Assembly (NCBI GenBank): GCA_015661465.1
Contig: DQVZ01000221.1
Location: 1 to 11,187 of the forward strand
Origin: Aquifex aeolicus
GTDB lineage: Bacteria > Aquificota > Aquificia > Aquificales > Aquificaceae
Reading direction: 5' to 3'
DNA length: 11,187 nucleotides
Part shown: one piece after another, positions 1-6,315 of the stretch
Layout: every line of letters begins with the position of its first letter
Numbering within the stretch: position 1 is the stretch's first letter
Made by a program: the position numbers and the translations under genes
Notes under the pieces: generated by a model
Seen by the model: the letters and a program-made list of their open reading frames with translations, nothing else
What the model was told of the DNA's origin: nothing
Databases searched by the model: none

Positions 1-315
1 AGGAGGTACGGGTATTCAATCGTTCCTATGGATGAAGCTCTCATACTATCGGCCATAGATATATCAGGAAGACCTCTTTTTTTCTATGAAGATAAAGGTT
101 TAAGAGGGAAAATAACAGACTTTGACTTTGAGCTCATATGGGAATTCTTTAAAGGTTTCGCCCTTGAAAGTAAAAGCACTCTTCATATAAAAATTTTGGA
201 CGGTAAGATACTGCATCACATAGCAGAAGCATGTTTTAAATCCTTTGCCTTAACCCTTAAGGATGCTGTAAAAAAAGAAGGCCAAGATATACCTTCAACT
301 AAGGGAGTTATCTAG
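1..315 (+). CDS. hisB: Imidazoleglycerol-phosphate dehydratase HisB, C-terminal part (5' truncated by window)
   Basis: This is the C-terminal half of the histidine-biosynthesis enzyme that dehydrates D-erythro-imidazoleglycerol phosphate to imidazole acetol phosphate in the cytoplasm. The reading frame is open from base 1, and the residues before the first ATG (RRYGYSIVP then MDEAL) match the conserved HisB stretch, so the ATG at 28 is internal and the gene starts outside the window. Recognisable family blocks are VPMDEAL, the SGRP segment, the metal-binding [12 protein letters not shown] and the terminal PSTKGVI. The family is a manganese enzyme that assembles as a 24-mer; the second HH-E motif seen here supplies metal ligands. 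It ends with TAG at 313-315, only 17 bp before the 3' end of the convergent tRNA-Val. No terminator hairpin was seen in that gap. The family call is firm; only the N-terminal half is missing. Confidence 0.95.
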   Translation, partial: RRYGYSIVPMDEALILSAIDISGRPLFFYEDKGLRGKITDFDFELIWEFFKGFALESKSTLHIKILDGKILHHIAEACFKSFALTLKDAVKKEGQDIPSTKGVI

Positions 316-332
316 AGGAAATTTTTATCAAA

Positions 333-408
333 TGGTAGGCGCGGGGGGACTTGAACCCCCGACCTCCGGCGTGTCGGGCCGGCGCTCTCCCAACTGAGCT
401 ACGCGCCT
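333..408 (-). tRNA. tRNA-Val (anticodon GAC), CCA encoded
   Basis: A complete 76-nt cloverleaf folds on the minus strand: 7-bp acceptor stem starting A1-U72, U8 A9, a 4-bp D stem with G18 G19, a 5-bp anticodon stem CCGGC/GCCGG, a 5-nt variable loop, a GGGGG/CCCCC T stem with loop TTCAAGT, discriminator A73 and an encoded CCA. The anticodon loop reads CCGACAC, giving anticodon GAC (Val, GUC/GUU codons). A35, C36, A73 and G3-C70 agree with valine identity as known from E. coli. The loop is odd: position 33 is C instead of the near-invariant U. The gene lies 14 bp downstream of lptB on the same strand, so it may be read through from that operon, but a perfect TATAAT ends only 5 bp before its mature 5' end. 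Confidence 0.95.
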
Positions 409-413
409 TTGGG

Positions 414-427
414 ATTATACTATTATA
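414..427 (-). promoter_or_regulatory. Tandem TATAAT boxes in front of tRNA-Val
   Basis: On the minus strand two perfect TATAAT hexamers lie 8 bp apart (plus positions 422-427 and 414-419). The first overlaps the lptB stop codon. The second ends 5 bp before the mature tRNA-Val 5' end, so initiation at the usual distance from a -10 box would fall at or within a base or two of tRNA nucleotide 1. I found no good TTGACA-like -35 box at 16-18 bp for either hexamer. They are offered as candidate -10 elements only. Confidence 0.45.
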
Positions 428-1139
428 ACTCAAACTCCTCACCCAGATAAGTCTTTTTTACCTCTTTTATCTTTACAACATCCTCAGGTTTACCCTGTGC
501 AAGAACCCTCCCTTCGGAGATTATATAAACCCTGTCAACCATCTTTATGGTTTCTCTTACGTTATGGTCCGTTATCAGTATTCCTATACCGTTTTCTTTA
601 AGCCTTAAAATTACCTTTCTTATCTCGGAAACTATAATTGGGTCCAGTCCTGCAAAGGGTTCATCAAAGAGAATATACTCGGGATTAGTAATAAGAGAGC
701 GGGCTATTTCCAGTCTCCTTTTTTGTCCTCCCGAAAGGGTATAGGCTTTCTGGTCTTTAAGGTCTATAAGTCCAAAATCCTCAAGAAGCATCTCAGCTTT
801 AGCTAATGCTTCATTCCTGTTATTTGTAAAAAACTCTAAAAATATCATAAGGTTTTCGATAACTGTTAAATCTTCAAAAAGGGAATGCTCCTGCGGAAGA
901 AAAGCAAGCCCTTTTTCCGCTCTCTTAAAAGGCGGTAAATGAGTTATATCTTCGCCTTCCAGTAGGATACTTCCTTTATCTATTCCAATAAACCCTATAA
1001 TTGAGTTAAAAAGTGTAGTTTTCCCTGCACCGTTAGGTCCCAGCAGTCCGACTATTTCTCCTCTGTCCACAAAGAGAGAAATACCTTTCAGGATTTTTTT
1101 CCCTTTAAAATTCTTATAAACTTCTTTTACTTCCAGCAC
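423..1139 (-). CDS. lptB: LptB, ATPase of the lipopolysaccharide export ABC transporter
   Basis: A 238-residue cytoplasmic ABC ATPase, close to the 241 residues of E. coli LptB. As LptB it would power LptFG, extracting LPS from the inner membrane towards the LptC-A-D bridge. Visible motifs are Walker A GPNGAGKTT (34-42), Q-loop Gln83 in FLPQEHSLF, signature LSGGQKRR (135-142), Walker B ILFDEP (156-161) with catalytic Glu160, D-loop GLDP, and the switch His191 in TDHNVRET. The FAGLDPI and DHNVRET wording and the terminal YLGEEF favour LptB over the similar LivG/LivF amino-acid ATPases. The start is GTG at 1139-1137, placing MLEVKEVYKNFKGK at the family N-terminus. There is no Shine-Dalgarno; the start lies 10 bp after the TAA of the upstream nucleotidyltransferase gene, which suggests an operon with translational coupling. 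LptF/G/A/C are not in the window. Confidence 0.9.
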   Translation of the reverse strand: MLEVKEVYKNFKGKKILKGISLFVDRGEIVGLLGPNGAGKTTLFNSIIGFIGIDKGSILLEGEDITHLPPFKRAEKGLAFLPQEHSLFEDLTVIENLMIFLEFFTNNRNEALAKAEMLLEDFGLIDLKDQKAYTLSGGQKRRLEIARSLITNPEYILFDEPFAGLDPIIVSEIRKVILRLKENGIGILITDHNVRETIKMVDRVYIISEGRVLAQGKPEDVVKIKEVKKTYLGEEFEL

Positions 1140-1149
1140 TGTTTAAATT

Positions 1150-3621
1150 TTAATTCATTAGTTCTTTTTTAATCTCTTCTATCTTTTTACCCAGCTCCTT
1201 ACCTTTAAACCCTCTCTCTTTGAGCTCTTTAATTTTCTCTGCAGGTACTTTAATTTTCCTGAGTTTTTCTAAATACATTTTGACTTTCTCCCTCAAACTT
1301 TCATCTAGCATAATCATGAGCAAGACGGAAATGTGCAAACCTTTAAGAGTTTTATATACATCGTAGTTAGTTTGTGAGAAGTGAAGTTGCTCTTTTTTCT
1401 TAAACATTTTCGTGAAAGAAAACTTGAATGCCTCCCTTACCCACGAAGGTGCCGACATCTCCTCGAGAAAATTTTTACCCGTTTCGTAATCGAGAGTAGA
1501 AAGGATTCGGAGTATATACAGCCATCCGTAATCTATTTTCTCCTCAGGAAATTGGAGAGAATGCCAAGCTATAATCTTCCTCAGTTCGGTTAATTTCTGA
1601 TACAGTTTTTCGCTCCATCTGAAGTTTGGAATTATTTCTTCGAGAATTCTATACTTTTTGTAGAGCTCCAAGATGTCCAAGAATTTTTCTTCTCTAAGAG
1701 CCAGCTTTATCTCGTTTATTATTCTGCCTCGTGGTGCTTCCTTTAGAAGTCCGAGATTTACAGCTTGCTTTAACATTTTTTCCGTACTCTTTGAAAGTTT
1801 AAAACCCAATTTTCCGGAAAATCTTAAGGCTCTTAAAATTCTAACAGGGTCTTCTATGAAGCTTATCGGGTGAAGTATTCTTATTATCTTTTCTTTTAAA
1901 TCTTTTAGGCCTCCGAAGTAGTCTATGAGTATTGCGAAATCTTCGGGATTTACGGATATAGCCATGGAGTTGATGGTAAAATCCCTCCTTATAAGGTCCT
2001 CCTTTAGACTTGCAGGTTCTACTTTAGGGTATGCTCCGGGTTTAGAATAACTTTCACGCCTCGCGGTGGCAAATTCGAGTTTTAACTTACCTATTTTCAG
2101 ATGGGCTGTTCCAAACCCGGGAAAAGGATGTACGTTAACTTTATGTCTTTGGGCAAGTTTTTTTGCCACTTCTATTGCATTCCCTTCAACTACAAAATCT
2201 ATATCCCAAACCTCTTTTCCGAGAAGTATATCTCTTACCACTCCTCCTACTATATAGGCTCTGTATCCGAGCTCTTTCGCTATTTTCCCGACTTCCTCGG
2301 ATATAGGTTTTATGTTCTCGGGAATTTTTAGTTTTCTCCTTTTCTCCTTAAATTTTGCCATGTCCTCCTTTATTACCTGAAGGAGGTCAAGACGGGTAAT
2401 GACTCCTATAACAGTATCCTTTTCCACCACAGGTATAAGTTTCTGACCAAAACGGGTAAGAATTTCTTCTGCCTCCCATATAAGTGCATCTGGAGGAAGA
2501 ATGTGAAAATCCCTGTTCATAAATTCTTCTATGGGTTCATCGGGATAAAGTTTTACTACTTTTAAAAGTACTTTTTTAGAGATTATCCCTACCAGTTTTC
2601 CCTCTTTGTTTATAACAGGAGCGTTGGCTATTCCCCTTTCTGTGAGTTCCGAAAGTGCATCTTTTACACTGAAATGTTCCGATAGCACAAAAGGTGGAGT
2701 ATTCATAATATCCTTGACTTTTAGTTTCACATATTTCTTCTTCAAATACACCTTTAAAAGTTCCTTCAATCTCTCCGCAGATACGTTTTCGAGTTTTGCA
2801 GCTCCGGCTTCTTTGTGTCCGCCTCCGCCGAATTGTGAGAGGATTTCACCTGCGTTAATATCCGTATCTTGAGAGCGTCCGAATACATAAGTTTTTCCTT
2901 CAGCCTCAACTATTACAAAGAAAGCATCGGATTCTTTTAAATCCTTTATCTCGTATAAGAGATTATTTATATCGGGTTGATAGCTTTCGAGAACGGCTGT
3001 AGCCAGGCTAATGGTTTTTCCTTCTATAAATATCTTTTCTATAGATTGTACAATTTTGCTGACCGCTTCTATCTGCTGAGGAGTATAGGTTTCCATCATC
3101 ACCTGTCTTATCTCCCTAAGGTTAGCTCCCTTTTCCAATAGCCATGCAACAGCTAAGGCATCCCTCGGAGTAGTTCCTTCGTAGGTGAGATTACCGGTGT
3201 CTTCGTAAATTCCGAAGGCTAAAAGCGTAGCTTCTCTGGGTGAGATAGGTATATTTTTCCTTTTTATTTCTTCTACTACTAAAGTTGTTGCAGCTCCTAC
3301 CTTTTCTATTTTTCCTTCAAATTCTTTTACATCTCCTTTAGGATGGTGGTCGTAAACTATCACTTTTTTTACTTTTTCCTTTGGAATTCCTTCCGGAAAA
3401 AAATGAGTATCGACAAGCACCAACTCGAAACACTCAGGAAAGGTTTCTGTAATTCTGAAAAACTCCCTGTACTTCTTAAAAACCTCACCTGCCCTTTTAG
3501 AAAGATATCTCGGTTTTAGGAGACAAGCGTTTGTATAAAGTTTTAGAATACCGTAAGCAGCGGAGAGGCTGTCCAAATCAGCTCCTTCGGATAGAACTAT
3601 TAGCTTAGGATAATTTTCCAT
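1150..3621 (-). CDS. DHH-CBS-tRNA nucleotidyltransferase fusion (probable A-adding enzyme of split CCA system)
   Basis: An 823-residue three-part fusion. Residues 1-290 are a DHH/DHHA1 phosphoesterase: VDT at 70-72, the DHH triad 91-93, EDTG 140-143, and GGGGH 265-269. Residues 302-420 are two CBS domains (starts VKDIMNTPP and IEEFMNRDF), usually adenosine-nucleotide sensors. From about 440 follows a class II tRNA nucleotidyltransferase: VGGVVRDILLG (458-468), catalytic DID (473-475), RRDFTINSMA (545-554), EDPVRILRALRF (590-601) and a helical, lysine-rich tail. This layout and length match the A. aeolicus protein that, as I recall, adds the terminal A of CCA while a separate shorter enzyme adds CC; the sequence alone cannot separate A-adding, CCA-adding and poly(A) activity. 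The ATG at 3621 is the first possible start (in-frame TGA 12 bp upstream) and has no Shine-Dalgarno. DHH motif I has Ser11 where the family usually has His. The gene is first in an operon with lptB. Confidence 0.88.
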   Translation of the reverse strand: MENYPKLIVLSEGADLDSLSAAYGILKLYTNACLLKPRYLSKRAGEVFKKYREFFRITETFPECFELVLVDTHFFPEGIPKEKVKKVIVYDHHPKGDVKEFEGKIEKVGAATTLVVEEIKRKNIPISPREATLLAFGIYEDTGNLTYEGTTPRDALAVAWLLEKGANLREIRQVMMETYTPQQIEAVSKIVQSIEKIFIEGKTISLATAVLESYQPDINNLLYEIKDLKESDAFFVIVEAEGKTYVFGRSQDTDINAGEILSQFGGGGHKEAGAAKLENVSAERLKELLKVYLKKKYVKLKVKDIMNTPPFVLSEHFSVKDALSELTERGIANAPVINKEGKLVGIISKKVLLKVVKLYPDEPIEEFMNRDFHILPPDALIWEAEEILTRFGQKLIPVVEKDTVIGVITRLDLLQVIKEDMAKFKEKRRKLKIPENIKPISEEVGKIAKELGYRAYIVGGVVRDILLGKEVWDIDFVVEGNAIEVAKKLAQRHKVNVHPFPGFGTAHLKIGKLKLEFATARRESYSKPGAYPKVEPASLKEDLIRRDFTINSMAISVNPEDFAILIDYFGGLKDLKEKIIRILHPISFIEDPVRILRALRFSGKLGFKLSKSTEKMLKQAVNLGLLKEAPRGRIINEIKLALREEKFLDILELYKKYRILEEIIPNFRWSEKLYQKLTELRKIIAWHSLQFPEEKIDYGWLYILRILSTLDYETGKNFLEEMSAPSWVREAFKFSFTKMFKKKEQLHFSQTNYDVYKTLKGLHISVLLMIMLDESLREKVKMYLEKLRKIKVPAEKIKELKERGFKGKELGKKIEEIKKELMN

Positions 3622-3694
3622 TGATATACTTCATTTTAAACTATAAAAACTTTGTGTATTATAGGATAAAAACTCTCTAAAAGGAGGTAAGAGA
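3622..3694. promoter_or_regulatory. Divergent AT-rich promoter region between nucleotidyltransferase and ferredoxin genes
   Basis: This 73-bp AT-rich gap must hold start signals for both divergent transcripts. For the ferredoxin strand a loose pair, TTGATA (3621-3626) and TATAAA (3642-3647) with a 15-bp spacer, is the best sigma-70-like candidate; TATTAT at 3657-3662 is another possible -10. On the opposite strand a TAAAAT-like box lies about 10 bp before the nucleotidyltransferase ATG. A strong Shine-Dalgarno AAGGAGGT (3681-3688) precedes the ferredoxin ATG. The boxes themselves are tentative. Confidence 0.35.
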
Positions 3695-4030
3695 ATGGCA
3701 GAGTTTAAACACGTGTTTGTGTGCGTACAGGATAGACCACCAGGACATCCTCAAGGTTCTTGTGCTCAAAGAGGTTCAAGAGAAGTATTTCAAGCTTTTA
3801 TGGAAAAAATACAAACAGACCCTCAACTCTTTATGACAACGGCAATTACACCTACTGGATGTATGAACGCTTGTATGATGGGTCCCGTAGTTGTTGTTTA
3901 TCCGGATGGGGTTTGGTACGGTCAAGTAAAGCCTGAAGATGTTGACGAAATAGTAGAGAAACATCTGAAAGGTGGTCAGCCGGTAGAAAGGTTAGTTATA
4001 TCAAAGGGAAAACCGCCGGGAATGGTTTAA
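3695..4030 (+). CDS. fdx4: Thioredoxin-like [2Fe-2S] ferredoxin (Fd4 type)
   Basis: A 111-residue soluble electron carrier with a thioredoxin-like fold holding one [2Fe-2S] cluster. Four cysteines, Cys10, Cys23, Cys56 and Cys60 (in FVCVQD, GSCAQRG and [11 protein letters not shown]), sit exactly where the crystallised A. aeolicus Fd4 has its cluster ligands. The rest is nearly identical to that protein as I remember it, with differences such as Ala50, GGQP for GGEP and a C-terminal Val. The family is related to the NuoE subunit of complex I and to ferredoxins in nitrogen-fixation gene clusters; the electron partners of Fd4 are not established to my knowledge. The ATG follows AAGGAGGT with a 6-bp spacer. 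The gene appears monocistronic. Its TAA (4028-4030) overlaps the stop codon of the convergent hfq gene. Confidence 0.95.
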   Translation: MAEFKHVFVCVQDRPPGHPQGSCAQRGSREVFQAFMEKIQTDPQLFMTTAITPTGCMNACMMGPVVVVYPDGVWYGQVKPEDVDEIVEKHLKGGQPVERLVISKGKPPGMV

Positions 4031-4269
4031 CCTTGTCCCGGCACCCCCGCTTCTTCAAATTCAATCTCAAGCTTTTCATGGGGAACTATAGTAGTAATTG
4101 CATGTTTATATACCAATGTTTGTTGCCTTCCATCTTCAAGAAGAATAGTAAACAAGTCAAAAGACCTTATTTTTCCCTGAAGCCTTACACCGTTTACCAG
4201 GTATACAGATACTTTAACCTTTCTCTTCCTTGCTGTGTTTAGAAAACTCTCTTGAAGCTTATATGGCAT
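4027..4269 (-). CDS. hfq: RNA chaperone Hfq
   Basis: An 80-residue Sm-like protein forming a hexameric ring that binds sRNAs and mRNAs. The Sm1 motif ([20 protein letters not shown], residues 22-41) and Sm2 motif [10 protein letters not shown] (54-63, canonical YKHAISTVVP) are plain. Gln6, Lys55 and His56 correspond to the proximal-face uridine-binding residues, and the basic rim patch is R14-K-R-K17. There is almost no C-terminal tail after the fold (ending EEAGVPGQG), unlike the long tail of E. coli Hfq. The ATG at 4269 was chosen because GGAGG (plus 4276-4280) lies 6 bp before it; an in-frame TTG two codons upstream would touch the Shine-Dalgarno. The gene is divergent from glnB and not linked to miaA or hflX, the usual proteobacterial neighbours. 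Confidence 0.97.
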   Translation of the reverse strand: MPYKLQESFLNTARKRKVKVSVYLVNGVRLQGKIRSFDLFTILLEDGRQQTLVYKHAITTIVPHEKLEIEFEEAGVPGQG

Positions 4270-4362
4270 CTTCAACCTCCTGGATTATTGAGATTTATTT
4301 ACTAAAACCATTTTAAAACAAACCGCTGCATTTTCCATAGGAGTAATTTTATTTAACCAAAA

Positions 4363-4396
4363 TGTAAACATGTTAACAATTTTGTAAACACAAAAT
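4363..4396. promoter_or_regulatory. Cluster of TGTWAACA octamers, probable activator-binding (UAS) site
   Basis: Three copies of the near-self-complementary octamer TGTWAACA occur at 4363-4370 (TGTAAACA), 4371-4378 (TGTTAACA) and 4383-4390 (TGTAAACA). The first two together form a 16-bp palindrome with 7 of 8 symmetric pairs. The second and third form a 20-bp palindrome with 8 of 10 symmetric pairs (pattern TGTTnACAAnnTTGTnAACA). The third is also inside a perfect 7-bp inverted repeat ATTTTGT-AAAC-ACAAAAT (4379-4396). The cluster ends 42 bp before the GG of the sigma-54 promoter, a normal place for an NtrC-family enhancer. Binding by an NtrC-type protein is inferred, and an effect on the divergent hfq is possible. 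Confidence 0.6.
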
Positions 4397-4437
4397 AGTA
4401 AGTGAGCATTAGAAAAGATAAATAGAAACAACAAAAT

Positions 4438-4453
4438 TGGCACAATACTTGCA
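4438..4453 (+). promoter_or_regulatory. Sigma-54 (RpoN) -24/-12 promoter of the glnB operon
   Basis: TGGCAC (4438-4443), 5 bp, then TTGCA (4449-4453) is a full match to the RpoN consensus TGGCAC-N5-TTGCA, with the invariant GG (4439-4440) and GC (4451-4452) in the canonical spacing. With C4452 as -12, transcription should start near 4464, only about 14 nt before the glnB ATG and immediately at its Shine-Dalgarno. Such promoters need an AAA+ activator bound upstream; the TGTWAACA cluster is the obvious candidate site. Nitrogen control of glnB-glnA-amtB by RpoN and NtrC is well known in other bacteria. Confidence 0.92.
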
Positions 4454-4477
4454 TAATAAAGATTAGGAGGAAGGTAG

Positions 4478-4816
<339 letters not shown>

Positions 4817-4840
4817 AAAATTTAATAAAGGAGGTGTGTT

Positions 4841-6250
4841 ATGCCCAAGTATACTCCTGAGGAGGTCCTTGACCTCATTCAGAAGGAAGGCGTGCAGTAT
4901 GTAGACCTGAGATTTTCTGATCCTTTTGGTCAGTGGCAGCACTTGACAATCCCTGCTTACGAAATATCTAAGGAAACCTTTGAAAATGGTAGGGGATTTG
5001 ACGGCTCTTCCATTAGGGGATGGCAGTCTATTAACGAATCGGACATGCTTGCAAAACCTGACCCCAACACGGCATTTATAGACCCATTCATTGAACCTAA
5101 AACTCTCGTAATGATATGTGATATTTATGACCCTGTAACCGGAGAAAGATATGGAAGGGATACCAGATATATTGCTCAAAAAGCCGAGCAGTATCTAAAG
5201 CAAACCGGTATCGGAGATACGGCCTACTTTGGACCTGAAGCTGAATTCTTCATATTCGATAGTGTTGAGTTTGGAAATGGTGCCAATTACGCTTTTTGGA
5301 GAGTAGATTCCGAAGAAGGTTGGTGGAATAGGGAAATTCCTTCTACCGGATACAAGATACCCCATAAAAGAGGATACTTCCCTGCACCTCCCGTAGATAA
5401 GATGATGTCTCTTAGAAACGAAATGGTTTCTATAATGTCCGACCTCGGAATAATCGTTGAACTCCATCACCACGAAGTTGCGACCGCAGGACAGGGGGAA
5501 ATAGACATAAGGTATGACTCTCTGGTAAACCAAGCTGATAAGTTATTCCTTTACAAGTACATCGTTAGAATGGTTGCTGCAAAGCATGGAAAGTATGCAA
5601 CCTTTATGGCAAAAGTTCTTCCCAATGATAACGGTTCTGGAATGCACACCCACTTCTCTATATGGAAGAATGGAGAAAACCTATTTGCTGGAAGTGAATA
5701 TGCAGGACTTTCCAAAACAGCACTCTATGCAATAGGAGGAATTCTAAAGCATGGTCCTGCAATAGCGGCATTTACAAACCCAACAATTAACTCCTATCAC
5801 AGATTGGTTCCTGGATATGAAGCTCCTGTAAGACTTGCTTATTCTGCAAGAAACAGATCAGCAGCGATAAGAATACCTATGTACTCTCAAAATCCGAAAG
5901 CAAAAAGAATAGAAGTAAGATTTCCAGATGCAACATCTAATCCATATCTTGCATTCGCAGCAATTCTAATGGCTGCCATAGATGGAATAGAAAACGAAAT
6001 AGACCCAGGAGAGCCCTTTGACAAGGATATCTACTCTCTACCTCCTGAGGAGCTGGAAGGTATTCCTCAATTACCTGGCTCTCTTGAAGAAGCTCTCAAC
6101 GCTCTTGAAAACGACTACGAGTTCCTCTTAAAAGGCGGAGTATTTACCGAGGAGTTTCTACAGTTGTGGATAGAAACCAAGAGGGCCGAGATTGATGAAT
6201 TAAGGTTTATTCCTCATCCAAAAGAATTTGAACTTTACTGGGATATTTAA
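4841..6250 (+). CDS. glnA: Glutamine synthetase, type I (GSI-beta)
   Basis: A 469-residue enzyme that condenses ammonium with glutamate using ATP; the family forms cytoplasmic dodecamers. Motifs in order: [12 protein letters not shown] (the usual FDGSSI block), [11 protein letters not shown] with metal-binding glutamates, [24 protein letters not shown] (ATP/metal His), [18 protein letters not shown] with the flap Glu, and [14 protein letters not shown]. Tyr398 in [10 protein letters not shown] corresponds to the E. coli adenylylation tyrosine (Tyr397 in mature numbering), and the insertion around 150-175 is present; both mark the I-beta class, which is controlled by adenylylation rather than strong feedback. 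The GlnE adenylyltransferase is not in the window. AAAGGAGGTG lies ahead of the ATG. Gene order glnB-glnA-amtB and the sigma-54 promoter indicate induction under nitrogen limitation. Confidence 0.98.
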   Translation: MPKYTPEEVLDLIQKEGVQYVDLRFSDPFGQWQHLTIPAYEISKETFENGRGFDGSSIRGWQSINESDMLAKPDPNTAFIDPFIEPKTLVMICDIYDPVTGERYGRDTRYIAQKAEQYLKQTGIGDTAYFGPEAEFFIFDSVEFGNGANYAFWRVDSEEGWWNREIPSTGYKIPHKRGYFPAPPVDKMMSLRNEMVSIMSDLGIIVELHHHEVATAGQGEIDIRYDSLVNQADKLFLYKYIVRMVAAKHGKYATFMAKVLPNDNGSGMHTHFSIWKNGENLFAGSEYAGLSKTALYAIGGILKHGPAIAAFTNPTINSYHRLVPGYEAPVRLAYSARNRSAAIRIPMYSQNPKAKRIEVRFPDATSNPYLAFAAILMAAIDGIENEIDPGEPFDKDIYSLPPEELEGIPQLPGSLEEALNALENDYEFLLKGGVFTEEFLQLWIETKRAEIDELRFIPHPKEFELYWDI

Positions 6251-6258
6251 ATTACTCT

Positions 6259-6276
6259 CGGAACTTTCCGTTTTTT
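6259..6276 (+). terminator. Weak hairpin plus T-run between glnA and amtB
   Basis: CGGAACTTTCCG (6259-6270) can fold as a 4-bp stem with a 4-nt loop and is followed directly by six T residues (6271-6276). The stem is very short for a hyperthermophile, so at most this would be a partial terminator or mRNA processing point that lowers amtB expression relative to glnA. The 65-bp gap holds no second sigma-54 box. Confidence 0.25.
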
Positions 6277-6315
6277 CCAAAATCTTTTTAAAAAGTAAAA
6301 AAAGGAGGAGCAAAA

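Noticed and set aside
4270..4275. Two-codon upstream extension of Hfq using TTG
   Set aside because: The TTG touches the GGAGG with no spacer; the ATG at 4269 has a 6-bp spacer and gives the usual 80-residue protein.
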